Shown here one piece after another: positions 34,273 through 47,400 of a stretch of 64,000 nucleotides of DNA. The notes beneath the pieces were generated by a model. The model ran no database searches. It was not told the origin of the DNA and saw only the letters and a program-made list of their open reading frames with translations. Source of the DNA: Turritopsis dohrnii (lineage: Eukaryota; Cnidaria; Hydrozoa; Anthoathecata; Oceaniidae). The stretch is from positions 1,612,001-1,676,000 of the forward strand of contig BQMF02000010.1 in assembly GCA_027922465.2 (NCBI GenBank). The letters are read 5' to 3'. Numbering within the stretch: the stretch's first letter is position 1; each line of letters starts with the position of its first letter. Both the position numbers and the translations under genes were made by a program.

Positions 34273-37200
34273 CTCGTCTTGTATTTGGCATCTTGTTCCT
34301 TAAAATTTTGGGCAAATGTTTAATGTTAGGTAAAAAATCTAAAGTACACAGACAGTGGTCAAACTCCAATTCTCCATCTTCAACCTACAAAAACAAACAA
34401 AAAAATAAATAAATATAATAAAATAAATTTAAAACTGCTTTTGGAAACTGACAACACAAAAAAAACAAATTAATCAATTAAAGGCAAAAAATTTGACATG
34501 ATAATAGAATAGGCTATCAACTGAGTGCTAAATATAGAAAAAATAATTTTGATATATCACACAGTATATGTCACACAGTATAGTGAAAAAAAACATGGTT
34601 TCCTAGGAATATTAAAAAACATGTTTGATTTTTGTTTGATTTTTGTCAAAATTTCCACATGGATTGAAAGATTTTGAAGATCTCAAAATGTTTTGAAACT
34701 TTCGTAAAACAGACTCAATGCATCTGCTGGTTAAATTGCTTTAAGATTGCAAATTCCTCAATTCCTCGGTTCAAAATGCTGAATCATAAACTTTCATAAA
34801 CATCTCAGCAGTCATACATTACATAATAAATCCAAATAAAGCACTTGGTTTCCAAGGAAATGAAATTACGTGAGTTCTCCGGTCATTACAATGAAACCAC
34901 CATTTTAAAATTTTGAAATGAATACACTGTAAAAATTTAAAATTTCATATATGGCCATTCAAATGATCAAATGATTGAAAACTAGAACATCCAGGAAAAC
35001 ACTGATTCTATGTCATACAAATTGAAGAAACAACACTGACATTCCAAGCATTTTTTCATTTGTTTTTCTTTTCAGAGCATTGTTATGTTTTGGAGCCATT
35101 GAAATGGGAATTTCCTATCGTGTACTGAATTTGCATGGTGCTGAGTTTGTCAAAATATTACTACATCATTCATATTTGTTTGTTTATTTGTTACATAACT
35201 TATGATGTTGATTTAATGACATTTAATTACCTCCTCTCATAAAACCTATTAGGAACGTTTTCGTTAGAATTTGATAATCAAGTGGAAAAGACAATGAGTA
35301 ATTTATTACAGTTTATTGACAACTTTAATTATAAGGTCAAGGGAAATACAATAAATATTCTGTTATGAATTTTTCTATGAGTAGGTTTCAAGTAGAATCA
35401 GAAAGAAAAATACAAAATGCAACAGACAGTTTTTAAACCTGTATATATATACTATTTTAAAATTTGTTCTTTAAAATATTTTTTCACACATGCCAGGATT
35501 GGAAATAGCTGCCAGTCATTGGTGATTTTCAATGTTGAAGCTCTTGAGCTTTCCAGAAACAGCCAGCAGAAAATCCTCAAAACATATAGAAATGTCCCAC
35601 AGAAAAATAATATTTTTATACATTATAGTTATTTTTTAACTCTTACATTCTCCAATGGAGTAACAAAAGTTCTAAGGGTCCTTTGTAATAGTGCTGTAAC
35701 ATATGAATTGCATAATATTCATGAGCACGTGAAAATCAAAGACATGCTTTTAAATGAGTTAGAAAAGACCTTGGAGGGTGTTTTGGCCGGTTAAAATTCA
35801 AAATTTTCTTCATCGCCCAAACATGGTGGCTGACAGGGTATTTAGGCACTTCATTAAAATGTCACACAGCTCATAATTTCCTTATCTCCATCCTTGCACG
35901 CTTGTAGATTATAATTTCTTTTTAGTCTGGACAAAAACATTTATGAGGCATCTACCGGAAGAATATGAGAAATGTATACTTGTTTTATAAGCTCCATACC
36001 ACCAACAATTTCTGCACCAGCCTCTTTCGCATCAGCTGCTGCTTCACCCTATGAAATTTTGCAAAGAACACATTGCTAGAATCTACTATCTACAACCTAA
36101 GCTTATTGATGAAAAATAAATCAAGCAATAGTCTGGTAATCGATCTGATAGACTCCAAGAATGGATCACCTGCTTCAGGTCATCAACAACACCTAAACCC
36201 AATATCATCAATTCCTATATGTAACTGAAATTGAAGTTAATTTAGGTATGCAATGGGATGGTCTCACAATGACATTACATACAAAATTGTTTAATTCAAT
36301 CAAGTGAAGTTGCATTAGATCACTTTGATCCAGAATAAAAACACTTTACTTCCTTTAAATTGTTTCATAATACTTTGTAAACCTGAGTCCTCTTTTCACT
36401 CGTACCAAACTACAATCAAATGCAATATTCAACCTTCATGGTAACATGTTGCTATCAGTGGATTTTCAGAAAATTTAAAGATTATATACAAATGAATTAT
36501 CTTAATACAATAATAAACATTACCTCAGCAAATACAAGCACCTTCTGCCTGGGAGATACTGGATTTGGAAGTTGAACAAGTCCTTTCAATGCGCCAATTT
36601 TACCCTAAAATAAATCCAACAGAACTACTTTAGAGCTAAATTTCACGGGAGTTAAATTTCGTGGATGGATAGGAATTCAATTTTGTGGTTGACTTAAAAG
36701 TGAAAAGAACAATTTGTCAGTTGACTTAACTATCAAATTTTCAAACATAGAACAAGAGGAAATTGCAAGAAAACAGCACTGAAAAGAAAATTGAAGAAAA
36801 CTGCACAAAGCAAAGACATAAAGGCATTTTTGTCCCTAGTTCAAGAAATCTAATGACCAGATGCAAGAAAAAATCATCTTGTAACTGATTTGACTGACTA
36901 GATATATAGCTAGTTTATTAGAAAGAATGTAAAAAGAAAATATGAAGAGAAACAATGTTTCATTAAATTCATAATGTTTTCAAAAAAGTTTATGGTTGGC
37001 TGAAAATGAAAAAATCTGCAGTAATTAAATTTCTTCATTTCACAGAAAGAATGACAAAACTTACTGTAACCACAAAATTAAGTTCCCTTGAAGTACACTG
37101 GTCATTTCTTATTTCTTATTGACACATATTCCTGGTTAACTTTTTACAGTTATATACACTATCCCATAATGACATCATGGTCAATTTGTGATTCCTGATA

Positions 37201-38658
37201 TTTGGATAGCACATCCTTGTGTACAAAGTGGCATATTGTTCACAAATTTGTGTGCCCTGGATTTTACCAAATATTTCAACATAAATAGATGAACAAGTTT
37301 GATTTTGAGTGAGCATTCACACACACACACTCATAGCAAATTGACAATTGAATGCTCTTAAATACATTTCAAATCTGGTGGGTAACAAAACCATCAAAAG
37401 CAGCACCAAGCAACAATGACCAAGAAACAAATATAAATAATGCAGAACTGCTTGAAGATGGTGATATCAGGTGTATTGGAAAAAAGTGACTTCTACATCC
37501 AACACTTTCAGGCCTGAGACTGAGCCAACAGGCAAAGTTGTTGCTTTACTGCTTCATACTTGACATTCTGCATGTAGTTGTTGAATTGCTAAGAACAAGT
37601 CTTTTATGCATTGGAAACTAATTTTTTTTTTTTTTTACTAAATCCTTTTACCATTAATGGATCATCTAAACATCTGTTAAAACACCAGTAAAAATCAAAG
37701 ACTTGCTTTCACCACAAAATAGCACTGCAAGTTAAAAATAAGTGAATGAATTTAGTGACAACAATCTACTTTTGCACTAAACAATGTTCTATTGCTAGAT
37801 GTAGCCTTGTTCTTTATTCTACAATTTTTACTACAGTCAATATTTTGAACACTAACATATAAACGAAAAAAATCTTGCTGAGGTGATAAATCTATCATTT
37901 CTCTGAGATGCTTGGTTATGACTGATTTTGGTCAGATCATGTCAGTGCACGAAAGTATATAACTAACCCATATACAACTTTATTAAGTTTCTTAGCCCAA
38001 GATTCTGCAAAATGATTTCAATCCCCATTCTTCTTCCATCACAATAAGCTTGCATAGTCCAGCAGCACAGAGAGTCAGAGAGGAAGGATAGTGCTATTTT
38101 TTTTCGTGTACCCCCATTCCACTTCCCATTACTTAAACACTAAACAAACCCTCACCTTGATCCTAACCCTATAGGGGATGGGAAAAAAGTAGTGTCACTG
38201 AGAGCCGTCCCAGCTAGTTGTGTGTGTTTGTGCCACTGCAGGAGGAGGAGGGAGGGAGAGAGAAAAAAAAAGCCATAAATAAGAAGCATATAAAATTCAT
38301 TTCAAAAAGATATCTGATAAAAACATACTTTTCCTTCTCCCATGTTAACCTTCATAACAATATCAATTGTTTCTGGACCAAAAAGATCGTATGCTCGAAG
38401 AGTGTCAAGTGCTTCTACAATGGTATGCCTGGGTAACACCTGATCGGCAAGGAAATAAACATCATCGCGATTACTTTTATTCCTATCTTTTTTCGTCATA
38501 AATTTCTTTGGAACACGGGAGTATGGTTTAAATCCTCTTTGAATAACAATGCTACCAGTATAAGAAATAACTTTATGACTAGAAACAAACCCTGAAGAGA
38601 AACTTGAAGAGAAACTATTGACAGTAGTGCGCATTAAGTGTGCAACATTTGCAGCCAT
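34273..38658 (-). CDS. MRPL1: Mitochondrial large-subunit ribosomal protein uL1m, 3' end not found
   Basis: Four exons fit in frame: 38658-38329, 36604-36524, 36048-35980 and 34384-34273, 197 codons in all. The N-terminus (MAANVAHLMRTTVNSFSSSF) looks like a mitochondrial presequence. L1-family landmarks follow: VLPRHTIVEALDTLRAYD, LVQLPNPVSPRQKVLVFAE, AKEAGAEIVGGMELI, and LEFDHCLCTLDFLPN ending in MPNTRRG. uL1m forms the L1 stalk of the mitoribosome and binds 16S rRNA near the E site. About 110-130 residues of the usual C-terminal part are missing. A weak candidate last exon at 32162-32110 has a good acceptor and the right phase but does not resemble L1. The 1.8-kb transposon starts 105 bp past exon 4. 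The ORF extends upstream of 38658, but the Met at 38658 gives a proper presequence. Confidence 0.85.
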
Positions 38659-38802
38659 TTTATCGAAATGGTCGCTGCGCTCTTTCATCTCTCCTCCGTA
38701 TTGTTGATAACACAAGAGAGAGTACCCTTGCAGTTTCAGTTTCGATTTCGATATCTCAGATTTATCGATCATGCAGAGCGCCACCTACCTATTCTCATTC
38801 AT

Positions 38803-39612
38803 TTTATTCATCGCTGCCATCTGTACATCGAAAAGTCAAAAAGTCAATTTTCTTAAAGGCCCAAATTTTTAATGAAAATCCATGGATCTTTTCACACTCG
38901 CGCACCACGCGCCGAACATTTTTTTCTTGTTTGGGGGGTAAAAGTAGGCATTAAGTTTACTTACATACACTCCTCAAACATACTTCAGAAGAAGTTGAAC
39001 TATCTGAAGTGACTGAGAAGATTTGTAACTCATCTTGTGCTTTTCCTCCGAGGACTCCCAGACAAACCTTGCTGGTTGCATTCAATTTCTTAGTGGTGTA
39101 CAGGTTCTAATGAAAAGATTTTTGAAGGGGTTTAAAACTAAATGGTAATCATAAGAGCAACATTGTTGCGAAGGGAAAACTTATTCATTTAACAATTCGG
39201 TTGCAGCAAAATGCCAAATTTTAAAAGAGCCTCAACTCTCATGTATGAAAATTTGTACGTGAGATTTTGGTAATTTCGACCACTTCGATGGCCAAATTTA
39301 TTTTAATTTTAGACGAAAAAAGTTACTTTTGCACCAAATTTTAAAAGTTTACTGATGGAATAATATGGTATGGTAATGCAACGTCGAATGTTGAATGTTC
39401 GAGAATGTTGAAGGTAGTTGCTATACTGTTTGTGCCACACTTAGTGACTTTGTAGATTCAATTATTCATTTATTCTTCGCTGCCATCTGTACATCGAAAA
39501 AGTCAAAAAGTCCATTTTTTTAAATGCCCAAATTTTTAAAGAAAATCCATGGACCTTTTCACACTCGCGCAAGCGCCGAACAATTCAGTTGCAGCAAAAT
39601 GCCAAATTTTTT
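38803..39612. repeat. Dispersed direct duplication upstream of MRPL1
   Basis: The stretch 38803-38925 (GCTGCCATCTGTACATCG ... CACACTCGCGCA) recurs at about 39470-39585. What follows the second copy (TTGCAGCAAAATGCC) matches 39197-39222. This is as if the first copy had been split by about 265 bp of other sequence (38926-39190). That insert contains a candidate minus-strand exon. Confidence 0.7.
38965..39106 (-). other. Candidate exon of an unrecognised minus-strand gene
   Basis: Flanked by a good acceptor (TTTTCATTAG) and a good donor (GTAAGT), and open for 47 codons in phase 0 (NLYTTKKLNATSKVC, GGKAQDELQIFSV). A 24-base candidate exon upstream at 41528-41505 (EGEHKIAE, acceptor CTTTACAG, donor GTAATG) is also in phase 0. 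I recognise neither. They could belong to one gene or be chance. Confidence 0.3.
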
Positions 39613-40202
39613 GAGGATGTAAATAAGGAGAAACTGGAATCAGATATATTTCAATAGGTTCGAAATACCTAAAATACAATATATATGTGCCTATACAAGC
39701 ATATAGAACTACGATAAAAACAGACCTAGAAAGTGTACTATATAGAGAGTTCATGTAACATAACAGAGTGTCCTATATAAATGATAAACGAGTCTATGAA
39801 TTCAACGTACTTTAACTCCACTATAGTTCCAATCGTATATTGTCCTCAAACGATGTTTTGTTAAGGCGTTCCATCCAGCAGTCTATACATGAATTCATGC
39901 TGGCATGGCAGTTTCTAGTGTTCTAACTTATCTCTCGTCTATCATGTCTCGTCTACCATCTTTGTTACTACGTTCCGAACGTATGTTCAAAACAAAATGT
40001 AGTTTTTGCTTTTTAACCATAGTTCCATTTTTAAACGAAATTTTAATTGCAACCTCGTTTCCAGGACTTCTTGCTTTTTTTTGCCTTGTTTCGTTTATAT
40101 ACTTGAATCCGATCTTTTTTTGATGATTTTAGAAAGTGTGACCATTCAGCAGAGTGGGGAAAAAAGCATTGCTGGGACTAGAAACTTTGTATTTCAGTAT
40201 TT
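39613..40202. other. Intergenic, no feature recognised
   Basis: AT-rich, with no supported coding on either strand. Confidence 0.4.
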
Positions 40203-40309
40203 GTGACGGTTTGAGGGAAAATTAAATCTATTGTTTTCTAATCAGTAATTTACTCTGATAAATTTATCGGAAGTTATAACTTGTTATGATTTTCCCTCAA
40301 ACCCGTCAC
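40203..40309. mobile_element. 107-bp MITE, GTGACGG ends, 4-bp target duplication ATTT
   Basis: Ends GTGACGGTTTGAGGGAAAAT (left) and, reversed, GTGACGGGTTTGAGGGAAAA (right) are inverted repeats. The flanks duplicate ATTT (40199-40202 and 40310-40313). The first bases match the 1.8-kb element at 32357-34167, which supports one family. Confidence 0.85.
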
Positions 40310-40974
40310 ATTTTTGTGCTTCATTTTTATATATTCATTATCAAATTTTCCCAAAAGATGAACCTTGACGGAGGAGGAGAGCAGAAACTGTAGATTGGTT
40401 TATGCTTCTCCTCCATTGGGATTATTTTGACATTCAGAAAGTGAGCAGAAAACGTTTGAGAGAAGAGAGCAGCAGAGAGAGCAAAAAAAGCCATGTTACA
40501 GTATCAACACTCTCTACCCTCCAAAAATATTACAGATATTTCAGTTATGATACTATGACGATTAATTGTATCAAATTGTCGGTAAATTAGTTCCACTGTA
40601 ATTAAAAGCTTGTATATTTTGACTTTAATAAGACATTTTTGTATCCCGTGTGTTGTGAAGAAAGAACATTCATAGAAAAATGATGAAGTTACAACAAAGC
40701 GAATTAATGGTAGGTTTCAAAAATCTTTTTTTTGAACTATTCTCCCGAGATGTCATGTGACCAGACGTTTCGTTGTATTTTTGAGAGAGAAATCAAACGC
40801 TATGGTAAAAAAATTCCGATATATTTTTCTTCTCAACTTTTCATGAAAAATTTTAGTGTGTTCCATAACAATTAGGATATCTTATACCCTTCGAGGTGAG
40901 TAACGAAAAATATGAAAAAAACTTTATGCTGTGTAGCGCTCTCCTTCCTGGTGGTCTATCATCGTTCCCTCCTG

Positions 40975-40992
40975 TGTGTGTGTGTGTGTGTG
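40975..40992. repeat. GT microsatellite
   Basis: Alternating GT run of about 18 bases. Confidence 0.85.
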
Positions 40993-41018
40993 GTGTGTAT
41001 TGACGATGCGCTGACACA

Positions 41019-41096
41019 TAGAAATACGAAAAGAGATAGAAGAACATCAAACTTTAGCTCACCTTAGCTCTATTCAATCTCTTTTCGTATTTCTAT
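41019..41096. repeat. Hairpin repeat (AGAAATACGAAAAGAGAT)
   Basis: Arms CATAGAAATACGAAAAGAGA and its reverse complement flank a short centre containing CAAACTTTAGCTC and TTAGCTCTATTC. A related sequence without the full arms lies at 4620-4680. Probably a small foldback or MITE family. Confidence 0.65.
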
Positions 41097-42299
41097 GGCT
41101 GACAGCAGCAGGCAAGGATACTTTGTAGCACCGTTATTAACTAGCCAATCGAAAAGGGTTGATTGTGGGAAACGTTTTATTTAAATCGATGCGTCAGAGC
41201 ACATTGTACGAAACTTAATGTAGAGCCCTTAACAGCGCAGAAGAAGCGATTGTATGTGTTTTGGGGCGGCGGGTGTGTCTGGTGCAAAAAACGGGGCGCG
41301 GGATATGAATTCAGAACACTAATGAAATAATCTGGTTGATCGAGATCTCTAAGAAACAAAAACAAACTCAAAGCCAAAGAAAGTGGGGAAAATCATTAGT
41401 CCTGAAGTGCACTAGATGAGAGTAAAACTCATTATGAATAATAAACCATCAAAGTAAAATAAAAAGGTAAATCTTATATTGAAAATGAAAAAATATACCA
41501 TTACCTCAGCAATTTTGTGTTCGCCCTCCTGTAAAGAAACTCAAGATATCAAACGTAGTAGTAGCGCGCGCATCTCGTGTTTACATTTGCTTTTAAACCA
41601 TTTTCTCACCACTAAATGTTATTTATGTCCTTAAAAATTTACCTTTTTTGAATTCTTATTACTAGCTAATAACTGTAATGTAGTGGCAAAATATTTATAA
41701 TAATAAACTTTATAGCTAGCTACAACTGCGCTGGCAGAAGAGAACAGAAGTGTGTGCAAAAGAAATACATTCCTTATGTCTATCAGCACTAAAAATAATG
41801 TTTGAAGACCTGGCAGTCATGGAAATTAAGGCAATGGGAAAAAAAGTAACCATGGTTGGGCAACAAGGAAATTTTTTCAATATTAAAGCTCCTACTAGAG
41901 GCCTGAGCGTAATTTTATAGGCTGTTTTTGATCTCTTTAATTATATATATAGATATTTTACCACAATAACAAAACGTTTGTTTCAATATTGACAAAATGG
42001 TAATAAAGTGTTTTTTGTGTATGTAATAAGATGATTAGGTGAATAGAAGAACATCATGATCTAGCAATTAAACATCTTCTTTGCAGTGGAAGAAAAAAAT
42101 ATACACTAAGTAAGACTAACATCACCCAAGAAATTATTCATCATCGTCATTACTTTTTTGATGTTGTAAACAATCCTCATTATTTGCAGTATAAGTTTTT
42201 GTTTGTTTTCATATCGTTTTGAACAGGTGCGGTATGGAGCGAGACACTGGTGGAAGAGACAGTTGTGAAAAAATCTATATATTAATAGCCGATTCTCTG

Positions 42300-42328
42300 T
42301 CTGTTTGTTTGTTTGTTTGTTTGTTTGT
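42300..42328. repeat. TTTG microsatellite
   Basis: Seven units of GTTT/TTTG preceded by GATTCTCTGTC. A minus-strand frame of 104 codons runs across it but is low complexity. Confidence 0.8.
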
Positions 42329-42592
42329 AAGTCACGCAAAATGGTAGATTGAGTTGTGAGCGAAATTATTTCTTTTTTTGTGTGCGACGTGAGTTCGAAG
42401 CATATACATTGCAACCCCAATCGAGCGTGACTTTTTTTGGCTGATGAACTAATAGGAATAACGTTTCGTTTTTATTATTATTGTTAGTTTTATATTCCAC
42501 GTTGACTTGGCTTTGAAAACAATACAATCAACTTAATACAAAGAAACTAACTGATTAAACATTTTGGACAAAAAGCAGCAGTGGCAGAACGT

Positions 42593-42757
42593 CAGAGGCG
42601 TAGTTAGGGTCAGTCAAAAAAACCTGGAGGAGTTCAACATTATGATATTTCTTTTCAGTCTTAAGTGGCGATTAGGTTACTTGCACGCTTTCCTTTTCTA
42701 CCTTAGATGACTTAACTCTCCTCCACAAATTTTGACTGACCTCTGGCTACGCCTCTG
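42593..42757. mobile_element. hAT-like MITE (CAGAGGCGTAG ends)
   Basis: Left end CAGAGGCGTAGTTAGGGTCA and right end, reversed, CAGAGGCGTAGCCAGAGGTC are inverted repeats of about 40 bp, continuing to GGAGGAG. The flanking direct repeat AACGT is visible on both sides. The end sequence CAGAGGCGTAG is common among hAT elements, though these normally duplicate 8 bp. A second copy is at 52474-52760 and a decayed one near 13800-13910. Confidence 0.8.
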
Positions 42758-44389
42758 AACGTGGCAGCATGTTTGGTTTGCCAGTGTATCCTAACGCATT
42801 CTTGACTGTCTGAGACGGGTAAACTTTTTTTTCGAGCAATCAAAATGTTTAAAAACCGATTGGTAAAAAAAGAGTATCATGAAACGAAATATTTTTTTGC
42901 TTTTCTTTTAATAATTAAATTTCTTATTTTAATTGTTATGCGCTTCAGATCGAACGTTCTTTTTTATTCACTTTATTCATTTAGCACGTGCCTTTTTTCT
43001 CTCCTCCGGCGTGATCTTTTTAAGAAGAGAAACGATTTCCCCCTTACGTTTGATAGCACCCATGTTAGAGCGCGTAACTTTTTTAAAACAAAAGCTAATA
43101 AAAAGTTGAAGTTTTCTCTCTCTACATCTTGAGTGTATTGTTACACTGATAAAAGATTGGTTTTACCAGAGGTTGTGACTTCGAATCTGCTTCTGGTTGA
43201 ACACAAGTTGTACGAGCCATTTATAAGGAAATTTGACGTTTATTGATACAGTGATACAGAGCAGGTGGACATGGGCGGCGAGCGACGCCGCCTTGGCGGC
43301 TAGTAATACAATGGTTTCCCGATTGTCTTTTTTCATCCATACAATACTTTAAACATTAACTTAAATTTGTAAAACGTTGCTGTCTTGTATAGCAGTCCGT
43401 TGGCCATTTTTTAAGTGATGTAAAAGAACAAGTAAATGTTTTTTATAGAAAGAAATGAAGACAAGAACGTCTTTGCTTTTGTGGTCTGGACTCATTGAAA
43501 AGATGTCTGTATCAAACCATGTGTTTCGCATAATTTTTTTCATAAAAAAAAGAAAAACTAGAAAAGCTAAAAAAATCGATCCTCAATGTTAATAACATGA
43601 CGATCAAACCGGGCGATCATTGACCGGTGACCGGCCGTTCTTTTTAGCGCTAGTCTATTTGACTTATCTATTTATCAATACATATCAAAACAAAATACGT
43701 CATCATGGAATTCATCTGTTAGATAGCTAGCTGCCTGTTTTGCTTTGCACTATATATATTGCACCCATATTGCACATGTAAAACATATATACGTTTTTTC
43801 CCACTAATGTTGAGGCATTATCGATCGCAGAAAACATTATAATGTAAAAACCAGCAAGGAATATGCAAAAATTGTATGTCATCTAAAGTTTGTGAAGAAT
43901 GGATAAACTATCCTTATCTGTGTGCTGTTATATATATGATGCACACTTTATGATACATGAATTTCTATATATGCCATATCAGCATTTGGCAGTTATTGTT
44001 TTTGCTTGTACCTACTTTTCTCTCATTATAATAGTAACTGCTGACCAAATAATGGTCAATATATACAGTTTGAAATGGCCATCATCCATGCCAGTTCAAA
44101 ATGTTTATGACAATTTTTGAAATGTATTTGTTAACTTTGGAAAAAAGATTTTTTTTATTGGAATATTATTTCATCTGAAGAGAAAGAGAAATAAAAATAA
44201 AGTTTAAAAGTGTGTGTAGTGAGTGAATATTAACATTATAATCAACATAAGAGTATATTGTATAAACCTTGAGCATCTTTTAAAGTTTCAAGGTTCTTTT
44301 CATGTTAAATACTGTCTGATGTTTAAAATTTCTGATGTAAGATTGTTGTTGTTTACCTTCCTTTTGTCATCACAATTATTTTATTTTAG
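42758..44389. other. Spacer upstream of the C8orf34-like gene
   Basis: No supported coding region. The promoter and a 5' non-coding exon of the plus-strand gene should lie here. The first visible exon begins after an acceptor at 44389. Confidence 0.4.
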
Positions 44390-44452
44390 GTTCAAGGCTT
44401 AAAATTTCCACCTGTATCAAAGAATAAAGTGGTTAGTAAAAAATCAATCAAA

Positions 44453-47400
44453 ATGACGTCCTCTTCTTCTAACCAAAGAGTTGTCCAATCGTATCTAGAA
44501 CGACATCATGTGGGCCAATTATTTGAGGTATTATTATAATGTGCTTATAAATTTTCTGACTCATTTAGGCATTTCGTCCTTATACTTTGGGTTAAAATGA
44601 CCTGTTGGTCTTTTCATTTTTGACATTATACCTTAGCTCTTATGCCTCTTATCTTAGACCCAAATATTCATCACAGTATATTACCAATCATTTATGTAGT
44701 TCTACGATGGCCAGATAATACTCTGTTAATAACATGAATCTGAAATTTACATCCTAGTCTGATTTTCACAGTGATAAAGATGGTCCATTATAGTCTGTAT
44801 TCTTAAATGTGTAGTAACAGGACCTAGACAATTCCTTTCTATCAAATAATGTTGTTGACAACAAATATAACATAATCTTGAAGCCATAGATTGAATACTT
44901 GATAATGTCAATTTACCTATTATATCTGTACGCCATGTGATATAATCTTTGAAGCAGAGGAAAAATAAAATTTCTGTAAAAATAAATTCCTTTATTTCTG
45001 TTAAAAATTATGATTTTACTGCAGGAAAAGTAGGAAAATCATTTCTAACTTTGGAAATCCTGAAAAAGAAGCTATTAGTGCCAGAAACTGTAAAGAAGAT
45101 TATTATGTTATATGAAACTTATAAGATCTTTCATTGTGAACTTTTTCATCATGCTTTTAAACAGAAATCATGCTGAATCTAAAAATCAATCCAGTCATCA
45201 AATTTATTGAAAATTAAGTCGTAGTGACTTTTTGAAGATTTTCCCAATTTTGGGAATTTCTTCTGAAGCTATGTTGTAAGATTTAAACACTTCAGCCAAA
45301 GTTAACCAATAATGAAGTGGCTCAAAATTTGATATATCAGATGTATAATAGTTGTGTAATGGCTTTCTTGAAGAAACGTTTGCATTTACCTAAAACATTT
45401 GTATGCTGATGTTTGTTTTGTCAGGAAATGATGGCGAAATTGATCAAAGATATGCCCAATGAACCCATCCCATATTTGTTGAAGTTCCTGCAAATCGTTT
45501 ATCAAAATAAAAATGAGGTATGACATGTTTTATTGCTCTATGCACTTTACTGTATCTATATGACAAAAAAAATGCTCAAGTGGGTTTTGATGAGGAGCAC
45601 TTCAGACTGAAATATTTAAATTTAGAATATTTTAAATTTTTTTTCATCAAGTTATTGCATAACATACACTCATTCAAGATTTGTTCGTTAAACAATTTTA
45701 ATCTGTCAAAACGTTGTTTTAGAATGATTTTGTGTACATACGTGTTGTTTGAATAAAGAATGTCTTATTTAAAATATCGAACATTTTGAAAATACATAAG
45801 AGTAGACAGCAAATGCTTCAAGTAGGAAATGTGACAAAAATGTGTGTAGATCTTCAATTGACTCATCGTAAATGATTAAATCATATGTTAATAATATCTT
45901 GTTGAATATTTTATGATTTCAACATTGTTACTCATTTTCACTGACTGATTTCAACATTTCATGAGAAATTCATCTTTAAAATGCATGTTCAGGGTATGTG
46001 AATAACTGTTTTAATAACTGTTTTTGTTTTCCAGTATGTGGAGAGTACACTTCCTCAAACATCTTACAAAGGTGATATGGGACTAATTGGTTCATCAATA
46101 CCCAAAAAATACTCGAAAGACCCACAAGGTACTTGTTTATTGTTTTTTTTTTGTTTTTTTTCTGTACCTAAACCAGTCAATGCGAAATTTTGTTATTGCA
46201 AAAAAAAGAAGCAAATTCTAAGAATTACAAAAAGTACAAAAATTATGGATATGGACTTTCATTGACCGTCTTTTAGCATTATGATCTTTAAAGCACCAAC
46301 GTTTGACAGCTATAATTCTTAATCCGTGTATCTGATACGCTATCAATGAAAATTAAGCTGTTGTGTAAGTAATAAAAATGAAGCAGATAACATGATATGC
46401 ATGAGATATAATGTTAGAAATGCTTTTCTCTCTATCAAAGTGATGCATATGATATTCTGTTTTAGTGATATTGCCTGGCAGTAAGCCAGTTATATCAACA
46501 TGGGCTAACGTTGACGATGGTAACTCAGTAATGAGCGAAGATATGAAAACTACAAAATCTAGATCTTATGCTAAACCTTGGTTGTCAGGAGCCAAAGTTG
46601 CAAAATCTAAAGAGAAGAGAGGTAACATTCTTGACTACTAATTCTAAAGATGGTTTTCATAAGTGGTTTGAGGTTATTCATAGGTGTTACTCTTATGAAA
46701 ACTCTTTCAATTGAATGTTAACCAACTTCAGGATGTAGTAATTCATGCAAAATCCTTTAAAGAAGACCCATTAATTTGCATTATATTACATGCTATTTTT
46801 TATAAGAACAGAGATTTGGCGTAAAAATTATCAAAAATCATTGTATTGAAAATTAAGAACAGGCATAATCTGAATTTTCGTGTAATATAAGAACAATTCA
46901 CGAATTCAATTGCAAAGTGAATGTTTTCTTTACTGCTATTGGCCAATTGTCAAACTGAATCAATTTCACTATGGATTGAAATCATGTGAAAAGGCATGCT
47001 TGATAATGGAATCGTGCTAATTGTACATAATATTAATTATGAATTTGTTGTGAAATCCATTCCTTGTAAATAAGGACAGTTTTAGTTTTTTAATTCTCAA
47101 CCCTGTTTCACTTACAGTACAGATAGTTTACAAATTGTTATGTAAAGACACAGAGAACTATTTATGCAGGAAATGACAATGAACATCAAAACGAAAATGA
47201 CCATTACATATTATTTTGTCAAAAATCAAAGTTGTTTCTGTTGATATGAGATTTTGAATGATAGCACGTTGAAGGAGTTTGTCTAAATTAGATGGATATT
47301 TTTAACTCCAAGTGCTCAAAGTAAGCATACTATAATATACCTATACAAACTTAAGATTTTATTCAGAAACTGATTTAATATTGATTTATCTTACAGTGAC

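Noticed and set aside
35417..35794. 125-codon plus-strand ORF in an MRPL1 intron
   Set aside because: AT-driven composition, no domain, no splice or transcript context.
38659..38784. Longer N-terminus for MRPL1 starting at 38784
   Set aside because: The in-frame Met at 38658 begins a typical mitochondrial presequence, and the extension is not presequence-like.
42845..43132. 95-codon plus-strand ORF with hydrophobic stretch
   Set aside because: Phe/Leu/Lys-rich from AT-rich DNA, with no neighbours or splice logic.
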